From positions 1 through 12,617 of the forward strand of contig JADJLZ010000014.1 in NCBI GenBank assembly GCA_016709875.1: 12,617 nt of DNA. Direction: 5' to 3'. The position numbers and the translations under genes were made by a program. The notes beneath the pieces are model-generated. The model was not told the DNA's origin, did no database searches, and saw only the letters and a list, made by a program, of their open reading frames with translations. This document shows positions 6,622 to 12,617 of the stretch, piece by piece; position 1 is the first letter of the stretch, and every line of letters starts with the position of its first letter. Source of the DNA: Planctomycetota bacterium. Its GTDB lineage: Bacteria; Planctomycetota; UBA1135; GCA-002686595.

Positions 6622-7977
6622 ATGTCGATCTTCAAGGCCTACGACATCCGCGGCAAGGTCCCCGCGGAGCTCGATCCGCCGCTCGCCAAGCGCATCGGCT
6701 ACCACTTCGCGCGCCTCCTGAACGCGAACAAGCTCGTCGTCGGGCGCGACATGCGCACGCATTCGCCGCAGATCCAGGCGGCCGTGATCGAGGGCATCCG
6801 CGACGCGGGCAGCGACGTGCTCGACATCGGCTTGGCCAGCACGCCGATGGCCTACTTCGCGGTCGGTTCGCAGCCCTGCGACGGCGGCCTGGTCGTGACC
6901 GCGAGCCACAACCCGGGCGAGTACAACGGCATGAAGCTGTGCCGCGCCGGCGCCGCGCCGGTCTCGGGCGCGACCGGGATCGGGGAGCTCGAGCAGCGCT
7001 GCAAGCAGGAACTGCCGCGCACGGCCGGGACGCGCGGCGCGCTGGAACGACTCGACCTGCTCGACGCCTACGCGGCGCACGTGGCGCGCTTCGCGCGCAT
7101 CGAGCAGCCGCTCGAGGTCGCGATCGACGCCTCGAACGGCATGGCCGGCCACACGCTGCCGCCGATCCTCGCGCGCCTCGAGCCGCTCCGCGTCGCGACG
7201 ATCTTCATGACGCCCGACGGAACCTTCCCCAATCACGAGGCCAACCCGCTCAAGGAGCACAACCTCGACCCGGTGCGCGCGCTCGTGAAACGCAGCGGCG
7301 CGCGCTTTGGCGTGTCCTTCGACGGCGACGCCGACCGCTGCTGTTTCGTGGACGAGACCGGCCGCACGGTTCCCAATGACCTGATGACGGCGCTGCTCGC
7401 GCGCGAGCAGCTCGCGCGCCACCCCGGCGCGAGGATCGTCTACGACCTGCGTTCCTCGTGGGTCGTGCGCGAGGAAATCCGGAAGGCAGGCGGCAAGCCG
7501 CTGCGCGACCGCGTCGGCCACTCGTTCATCAAGGCCACGATGCGCGCCCACAAGGCGGTCTTCGGCGGCGAACTCTCGGGCCACTTCTACTTCGCCGACA
7601 ACTACACCTGCGACTCGGGCGAGATCGCCTTCGTGACCGCGGCGAGCCTCGTCTCGCGCTCCGAGCGGCCGCTCTCGCAACAGGTCGCCTCCCTGCGGCG
7701 CTACCACTCGAGCGGCGAGATCAACTTCGAGGTGGCCGACAAGAATGCTCTGCTCGCGCAACTGCGCACGCGCTACCGCGATGGCCGCCAGGACGAGCTC
7801 GACGGCATCACGGTCGAGTACGGCGACCTGGGAGACGCGCCCTGGTGGTGGTTCAACGTGCGCGCCAGCAACACCGAGCCCCTGCTGCGGCTGAACCTCG
7901 AGGCTTCGGACGCGGCGCTCGCGCAGGCCAAGCTCTCCGAGCTCATCGGCCTGCTCGGAAAGCCGCTCGCGGACTAG
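6622..7977 (+). CDS. Phosphomannomutase/phosphoglucomutase
   Basis: This is a member of the alpha-D-phosphohexomutase family with 451 residues, the usual length. It interconverts hexose 6-phosphate and 1-phosphate through a phosphoserine and supplies precursors for nucleotide sugars. All four domain signatures are present: FKAYDIRG at the N-terminus, TASHNP with catalytic Ser95, the metal loop DGDADR at 234-239, the sugar-binding GGELSGH with Glu317, and the phosphate-binding RASNTEP from Arg414. The KAYDIRG start and this domain pattern resemble ManB/AlgC-type enzymes, which act on mannose and glucose; mannose versus glucose preference cannot be decided here. The frame is intact. It begins 7 bases after the aminotransferase. 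A role in surface polysaccharide synthesis fits the LPS and glycan-export genes in the window. Confidence 0.95.
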   Translation: MSIFKAYDIRGKVPAELDPPLAKRIGYHFARLLNANKLVVGRDMRTHSPQIQAAVIEGIRDAGSDVLDIGLASTPMAYFAVGSQPCDGGLVVTASHNPGEYNGMKLCRAGAAPVSGATGIGELEQRCKQELPRTAGTRGALERLDLLDAYAAHVARFARIEQPLEVAIDASNGMAGHTLPPILARLEPLRVATIFMTPDGTFPNHEANPLKEHNLDPVRALVKRSGARFGVSFDGDADRCCFVDETGRTVPNDLMTALLAREQLARHPGARIVYDLRSSWVVREEIRKAGGKPLRDRVGHSFIKATMRAHKAVFGGELSGHFYFADNYTCDSGEIAFVTAASLVSRSERPLSQQVASLRRYHSSGEINFEVADKNALLAQLRTRYRDGRQDELDGITVEYGDLGDAPWWWFNVRASNTEPLLRLNLEASDAALAQAKLSELIGLLGKPLAD

Positions 7978-8045
7978 GAAGGTTCAATTGTGGGAGGGCT
8001 CGCTTCCAGCCCCGTCTGGAGCTTGCCCGCCGACTAGGGTATGCA

Positions 8046-8059
8046 AGTCCGTTCGGACT
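8046..8059 (+). promoter_or_regulatory. Interrupted palindrome before the exported-protein gene
   Basis: AGTCCG (8046-8051), TT, CGGACT (8054-8059) gives perfect 6-bp arms 20 bases before ATG 8079. The 2-base spacer is too short for a stable RNA loop without opening arm pairs, so an operator-like site is more plausible than a terminator. It may also be chance. The rest of the 101-base gap (7978-8078) shows no convincing promoter. Confidence 0.2.
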
Positions 8060-8078
8060 CCTGCCGATCGAACCCACG

Positions 8079-9913
8079 ATGCGCCGTTTCGCCCTCCTCC
8101 TCGGCCTCTCCGCCCTCCTCGGGCCGGCTTGCTTGGCCGGTCCGCAGGACCCCGCCCCGGCCGCCCCCCTCACGCAAGCCGCCGAGCTCGACTGGGCAGC
8201 GCTGGTCGCCCGCGACGCGCGCGTGGGCTTCAGTGCGCGCAGCGCGGGCGAGGCGGGGCAGGTCTTGGACGCGCAGAAGGGCTCCAAGGAGCTGCGCGCG
8301 GCTGCCTGGTACGTCTTGGGCGCCAGGGCCTCGCTGGAGCGCCGCGACGCGCTGCTCGAACTGGCAAAGTCAGGCAGCGAGCCGGAGCGCAGCGCGGCGC
8401 TGCTCGCGCTCGGGGAACTGGGACAGGGGCACGAGCGTGCTGCTCGGCTTTCGCCCGCGGTTCGGACGAGGGGTCCTCGCGGAGACCGCGCTGCTCGCTG
8501 CTGCGCTCGCGTGCCGCGGGCGCGCGCCCATGGTCGAGGCGATCGCCGCCGACGCCTCGGATCCGCACGCGCGCCGCCTCGCGCGTGCTGCTGTATCAGG
8601 CCGACCCCGCGCAGTCGCAGGAGTTCCCCGCCGCGCGCACGCTGCTCGAGCTGCGCTGGCGCGCCGCGCGCGAGTTCGGGCTGGTGGACGGCCAGAGCTG
8701 GAAGGTGCTGCTCTCGCGCTCGCTCGCCGAGCGTGCGGAGTTCCGCGCCGAGGTGGTCCTGCGCGCGGGTGCGCGCCTGGACCGCACCGGCGTGCGCGAC
8801 CTGCTGCTCGGAGCGCTGCTGCACGGCTCGGGCCCCGGGCGCTTGCGCGCGGCCGCACGCGGCATGCCGCGCGAGCTCGCGCGGCTGGTCGACAACGGAC
8901 TGTGGCGCCCGGCCGACCGCGACGAGTGGCTGGTGATCTTCGACGAACTGGAGGCCGACCACCTCGAGGCCTACGCGCCGGAGCTGTTCGAGTCGGCGCT
9001 GACGCATCCTGAGCTGCGCGCGCGCGCGCTGGCGCTCTACTCGCGCGGCGGCGCGCAGGACCTGACGAAGGACATCGGACGCGCTCGAGGGTGCGGCACC
9101 TGCCGATCGCGTGCGGTTGCCGCCGCGCGATGGGGAGAGCAGGACACGGGCTACCTCGCGCGCCTCGCGGTGCTGGCGCCGTCGGAGGATCCGGGCGTGC
9201 GCGCGCCGCGGCGCGGTCGCCGAGCTGCTGCTCAGTTCGCGCTCGGCCGACGCCGCTTCGCCGCGACGCTGGGCGATACGCACGACGCTGCGCCCGCGCT
9301 GCTGCTCGAGCTGGCGGCCAACGCGCACTCCGGACGCCGGTGCAGTTCCTGCTCGGGGCGAGTTCAGGAAGCCGAGGGCGAGACGGCCGCGCGCTCGGGC
9401 ACAACGCTCGCGCCTCGCAAGCGTGCGTGGGGCGCGCGCCTGGTGCCGCGAACACCTCCGCGGGCGAGCCGCCGCCGCCGGCCGGCTACGCGCGCGAGCT
9501 GGTCGACCGCTGCTGGCCGCTGTCCTCGGAGGACTCGGGCGTGCTGCGCCTTCTTCCGCGCGAAGGACACGCCCGGGAACCTGGCCCTCCAACACGGAGC
9601 TCGGACTCGCGCTGTGCGAACTGGGGCGACGCCTGGTCGCACCGTTGCTACACGCCGCGCTGTTTGGAACAGCAGCTTCAGTCTCGGTGCTCGCCGGCGC
9701 GCTGATCGCGGACCTCCAGCGTGCACGCGCTGCGCGACGGGCGACCAACCGCCGCCAGCGCGCGTTCGCCCGACCACCCCCGCGGGCTACGCGCTCGGCC
9801 TGTGGGGCGGCCTGCCCGAGGTCGAAGCGCTCTCCCAGCAGTTGCGCTACAACTCCGGCGCGCCCGCCCTGCAGGGTGCGCTGCTCGGATTCCTCGCGAC
9901 CCGGACGCAGTGA
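8079..9913 (+). CDS. Exported alpha-helical repeat (HEAT-like) protein of unknown function, frameshifted
   Basis: I do not recognise this gene. ATG 8079 opens with MRRFALLLGLSALLGPACLA followed by a Pro/Ala-rich linker, a typical Sec signal peptide, so the product should be exported. The next 100 residues are Ala/Leu-rich amphipathic helices (LRAAAWYVLGARASLERRDA, then SAALLALGELG), which look like HEAT or related solenoid repeats. Further coding segments continue the same style: LLYQADPAQSQEFPAARTLL and VRDLLLGALLHGSGPGRLRA (about 8590-8860), then AAPALLLELAANAHS-type sequence near 9290, ELGLALCELGRRLVAPLLHA near 9600, and YALGLWGGLPEVEALSQQLR to the TGA at 9911-9913. About 8435-9780 needs many frame changes. 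The reconstructed length is near 610 residues. The SAM hydrolase starts 3 bases later. No catalytic motif was seen. Confidence 0.6.
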
Positions 9914-9916
9914 CGC

Positions 9917-10719
9917 ATGCCGAGCCAGGAATCGAGGAGCTTCCGGCCTTGCGGCGTGGTGGCGCTGCTCTCCGACTTCGGAACGCAGGATCCCTACGTG
10001 GGGATCATGAAGGGCGCCCCGGATCTCTCCGCGCCCCGCGACAAGCCTGCTGGTGGACCTCACGCGCACTGCCGCCCCAGGGACCTGCGCGCGGCGCATG
10101 GTTCTGATGCACTCGCGGGCACTTCCCCCCTCCGGCACGATCTTCCTGTGCGTGGTCGACCCAGGGCGTCGGCGGCGCGCGCACCCGTGTGCGTGATCGA
10201 CGGCGCGGGCCTTCGTCGGTCCCGACAACGGCCTGCTCGGGCCCCTCGCTCTCGCCCGCGGCGCTGGCGTTCGAACTCCCGGGTTCTCCCGCCAGCGCGA
10301 CCTTCCGGCCGCGACCTGTTCGCGCCCGCGCGCCAGAGGAACTGCTCGCGGGCCGCGCCCCGAGGAACGGACGCCGCTCGCCCCGGCCGCTCGAAGCGCC
10401 TGGCCTTTCCGCGCGTCGAGCGCCGCGGCGAGTCCTCACTCAGCGCGGAGGTGCTCTTCGCCGACCGCTTCGGCAACCTGGTGCTCTCGGCCTACGAGCC
10501 ACGCGACCTCGCCAGCAGGCCCGCCCTGGCGGGACCTCAGGTGGAGAGGCCAGAGCGTGCGCTTTGCGCGCACATACTCCGACGTACAGCCAGGTGAGCT
10601 CCTGGCTTGGTAGGATTCTACGCTGCCCTGGAGATCGTCGTGCGCGAGGGAAGCGCAGCGCGACCATGGAGCTGGGCCCCGGCCCCGGCGCGAAGGTGAT
10701 CCTGCGGAGACAGGCATGA
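9917..10719 (+). CDS. S-adenosylmethionine hydrolase (DUF62 / SAM hydroxide adenosyltransferase family), frameshifted
   Basis: Members of this family hydrolyse SAM to adenosine and methionine with a water-derived hydroxide; they are relatives of fluorinase and chlorinase. The N-terminal signature is clear: VVALLSDFGTQDPYVGIMKG in the frame of ATG 9917. Across shifted frames the other family motifs follow in order: LLVDLT (about 10048), GTIFLCVVDPG (10136-10170), FVGPDNGLL (about 10210-10236), GRDLFAP (10307-10327), VLFADRFGNLV (about 10450-10482), TYSDVQPGELLA (about 10566-10602) and LEIVVREGSAA (about 10626-10660). The final residues, ending in KVILRRQA, lead to TGA 10717-10719, which overlaps the ATG of the arginase gene. 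At least half a dozen small indels are needed. The His expected before GRD has been lost in this read. Order and spacing of motifs make the family call solid. Confidence 0.85.
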
Positions 10720-11620
10720 CGAACAGCCAGACCGTGGCCCTGGTGGGCGTTCCGATGGACCTCGGCGGCGGCCGCCGCGGCGTCGACATGGGCCCCTCGG
10801 CCGTGCGCATCGCCGGCATCGAGGAGGGCGTGCGCGGCCTGGGCAACGATTTCGTCGACTGCGGCAACGTACCCGTGCCCGAGCCGGCCTCGCGCACTCC
10901 GGTCGACCCCAAGGCGCGCTTCCTGCCCGAGATCGCGCGCGCCTGCGGCGAGCTGCGAGAAGCGCGTCGAGGGCATCCTCGAGAGGGCTGGTTCCCGATG
11001 GTCGTCGGCGGCGACCACTCCATCGCAGTCAGCACCGTGGCCGCGCTCTCAGCCACTACAGAAGAGAAGAGATCGGCCTGATCTGGTTCGACGCGCACGG
11101 CGACATGAACACGCCGCAGACGACCGTCTCCGGGCAACATCCACGGCATGCCGCTGGCGTGCTGCATCGACCGCGGGCCCAAGGAACTGACGCACCTGGG
11201 CGCGCGTTTCCCGATGGTCGACGTGAAGAAGGCCGTCCTGATCGGCGTGCGCACGCTCGACGAGCAGGAGAAAGAAGAGATCAGGACTCCGGGCATCCAC
11301 GTCTTCACGCTGCGCGACATCGACGTGCAGCATCCACGAGGTGATGCGCATCGCGATGGAGATCGCCTGCCACCGGGACGCCGGCTTCCACCTGACCTTC
11401 GACCTCGACGGCACCGATCCCTCAGTCGCGCCCGAAGTCCGCACGCCGCATCCCTGGCGGGACGACGCTGCGCGAACCATGATCATGGAGCACGCGGCCG
11501 AGTCAGGAAAACTGCTCGACCTGGGAATGACCGAGATCAACCCGATCCTCGACAACCAGAACGCGACGGCGCGCGTCGCGATCGACTTGGCCTCTCCGCG
11601 CTGGGCAGGCCGTGCTCTGA
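10716..11620 (+). CDS. rocF: Arginase-family ureohydrolase (probably arginase), frameshifted
   Basis: Arginases are Mn-dependent cytoplasmic enzymes that split arginine into ornithine and urea. ATG 10716 overlaps the previous stop (ATGA). The N-terminus VALVGVPMDLGGGRRGVDMG and MGPSAVRIAGI is arginase-type. Metal ligands are all present: VVGGDHSIAVST (near 11000-11035), WFDAHGDMNTP (11085-11120), GNIHGMPLAC (about 11136-11162), and FDLDGTDPSVAPEV (11398-11440) for the two C-terminal Asp. MTEINPILDNQNATARVAID (11527-11586) supplies the conserved Glu and the arginase-specific tail. Frame changes occur near 10965 and 10990 (compensating), 11050, 11135, 11330 and about 11600. The TGA at 11618-11620 fits a terminal Ala-Val-Leu but lies in another frame, so the end is inferred. 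Agmatinase or guanidinobutyrase is less likely given the N-terminal and C-terminal motifs. Confidence 0.88.
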
Positions 11621-11630
11621 AAGGCCGCGA

Positions 11631-12470
11631 GTGCTGGAGTTTCCTGCGATCGCTGAAGAAGAACCGACGCCTGCTCACGGACCTCGTGGGCCGCGACCTG
11701 CGCGCGCTACGTGGAGCTCGTCCGATGGGCTTCTTCTGGTCGGTGATCTTCCCGATCGTCAACCTGGTCGTGTACATGTTCGTCCTTCGGCGTCGTGCTC
11801 GACGCGCGGGGAGCCAAAGCAGGCCAAGGAGGAGTCCGCGCTCCTGATGCTCGCGGGCATCATCGTCAGCAGGCCTTCGTAACCGAATGTCGCGCATTGA
11901 CGAACACGCTGGTCGAACCGGAACCTGATCCAGAAGGTCGTGTTCCCCTCGGAGGTGCTGCCGCCTACCTGGTGCTCTCCTCGCTGATCAACATGCTGAT
12001 CGGCACGGCCATCACGCTCCTGGGCCGTGGCCTGGTTCGCCTACCTGCACCCGGTCGTGTACGACCCCGCGACGCCGCCCGAGCACGTGCTCGCGCTCTC
12101 GTGGTCGCTGTGCCTCGCTGCCGGTGCTGATGATGCTGCAGGCGCTCTTCACAGTCGGCCTGGGCTATCTCTTCTCCGGCGCTCAACCTGTTTCCTGCGC
12201 GACATCTACCACGTGATGGGGGCGTCGACGCTGCGGGTAATGGATGTTCCTGACGCCGATCTTCTACCCGGAGAAGGTCTCGAAGCGGGCATGACCTGGG
12301 TGCTCGAGTACAACCCGGTGTACTGGCCGGTCGACGGCTACCGCAACGCTGCTGTACGGGATCTGGCCCAAGCTCCCGATCGTCGCGCTTCAGCGCCCAT
12401 CGCTGCTCGCCTTCGTGCTCGGCTCAGTCTTCTTCATGCGGCGAAGCCCGCGCTTCCCAGTAACTGCTCT
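11631..12470 (+). CDS. ABC-2 type polysaccharide exporter permease (Wzm/TagG-like), frameshifted
   Basis: This is the membrane subunit of an ABC transporter of the kind that exports O-antigen, capsule or teichoic acid chains across the inner membrane. The N-terminus FLRSLKKNRRLLTDLVGRDL (about 11640-11700) is the usual cytoplasmic start of the family, leading to MGFFWSVIFPIVNLVVYMFV (11725-11784). Further pieces are: FVTECRALTNTLVE (about 11874-11918), then NLIQKVVFPSEVLP with YLVLSSLINMLIGTAITLLG (to about 12022), ALFTVGLGYLF and LRDIYHVMG (about 12145-12220), FLTPIFYPEKV (about 12247-12277), WVLEYNPVYWPVDGYR (12298-12345) and a last hydrophobic stretch ending near 12455. At least seven frame changes are needed. 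GTG 11631 is a tentative start and TGA 12470-12472 a tentative end overlapping the next ATG; both are inferred. The cargo glycan is unknown. Confidence 0.8.
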
Positions 12471-12471
12471 G

Positions 12472-12617
12472 ATGGATGCGCCCAGAAGACCGGTTCGGGC
12501 TCGAAGCGCGATCCTGGCCCGGGGCACTAGAGCCTACCACATGCACGCGCGAGCGAGCGCGCTATCGAGCTGTTCCTGCCCGGCAGAAACTGCACCAGGA
12601 GTTCTGGGCCGTGCGCA
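12472..12617 (+). CDS. N-terminal fragment of the partner ABC ATPase (Wzt/TagH-like), partial and frameshifted
   Basis: From ATG 12472, which would overlap the permease stop, the sequence gives AYHMHAR (12523-12550). After a one-base shift it gives SERAIELFLPGR (about 12553-12587), and after another LHQEFWAVR (12590-12616). In polysaccharide-exporter ATPases the stretch before the Walker A loop has just this form: a Lys/Arg-x-Tyr segment, an ERxxELxxPGR segment, then EFWALxDVSF. The nucleotide-binding motifs themselves would lie beyond the window edge, so the call rests on this short stretch and on the position directly after a Wzm-type permease. The start codon is tentative. Confidence 0.5.
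   Translation, partial: MDAPRRPVRARSAILARGTRAYHMHARASALSSCSCPAETAPGVLGRA

Noticed and set aside
4314..6635. Long antisense open frame of 773 codons on the - strand.
   Set aside because: It lies opposite the phosphatase and aminotransferase genes, which have clear motifs. Its translation is Arg/Ala/Glu/Val-rich without any recognisable domain, as expected for the mirror of high-GC3 coding sequence.
7943..10228. Antisense open frame of 761 codons on the - strand.
   Set aside because: Low-complexity Arg/Ala/Ser translation with no motif; it covers three + strand genes with a signal peptide and family motifs.
10716..11620. Arginase gene as a genuine pseudogene.
   Set aside because: All metal-binding motifs survive at correct spacing and the coding style is unchanged across breaks; some breaks compensate within 30 bases. 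Sequencing indels explain this better than decay.
10716..11620. Agmatinase (speB) as the identity of the ureohydrolase.
   Set aside because: The N-terminal GVPMDLGGGRRGVDMGPSAVR and the C-terminal EINPILDNQNATA are arginase-type; agmatinases have a different N-terminus and ending. Not fully excluded because of the frame breaks.
1..12617. CRISPR arrays, tRNA or rRNA genes, insertion sequences, prophage or defence genes.
   Set aside because: No regularly spaced repeats, cloverleaf-like segments, transposase or integrase motifs, or defence-domain motifs were seen in either strand by reading.

Overview
The window is a high-GC (about 70% by eye, not counted) bacterial chromosomal segment in which every gene I can support lies on the + strand. 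The exported pilin-like protein at 2707-3423 combines a type IV prepilin N-terminus with an H-X9-DG motif. That pairing is typical of Planctomycetota and related PVC bacteria, so a high-GC planctomycete-like organism is the best guess; the presence of a Kdo transferase (waaA) says Gram-negative envelope. I see no mobile element, tRNA, rRNA or CRISPR array.

Layout: the tail of a SEC-C zinc motif (probably the SecA C-terminus) at the left edge runs in frame into waaA (to 1424). Then come metK (1445-2617), a pseudopilin-like protein (2707-3423), a UbiA-family phosphoribosyl/prenyltransferase resembling DPPR synthase (3455-4369), a lipoprotein joining a tyrosine/dual-specificity phosphatase domain to a C-terminal CXXCH haem site (4420-5363), a class I aminotransferase (5436-6614) and a phosphomannomutase/phosphoglucomutase (6622-7977). 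After these lie a large exported helical-repeat protein of unknown function (8079-9913), a SAM hydrolase of the DUF62 family (9917-10719), an arginase-family ureohydrolase (10716-11620), a polysaccharide-type ABC-2 permease (about 11631-12470) and the first codons of its ATPase partner (from about 12472).

Two themes link the genes. One is envelope glycan building: waaA, the UbiA-family enzyme, the hexose phosphomutase and the Wzm/Wzt-like exporter. The other is SAM and amino-acid metabolism: metK makes SAM, the DUF62 protein hydrolyses it, and the aminotransferase and arginase handle amino acids. The last part (8079 to the right end) is tightly packed: a 3-base gap, then an ATGA overlap, then a gap of about 10 bases, which suggests an operon.

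Reading frame integrity is very uneven. From about 957 to 8430 the genes are open, with one exception near 4500. In 1-957 and from about 8430 to the end, nearly every gene needs many small +/-1 or 2 base shifts, while conserved motifs continue across the breaks. This pattern follows position rather than gene and is best explained by uncorrected indel errors, not by decay. All product calls in those zones rest on motifs pieced together across frames. The most unusual object is the phosphatase-cytochrome lipoprotein at 4420-5363.
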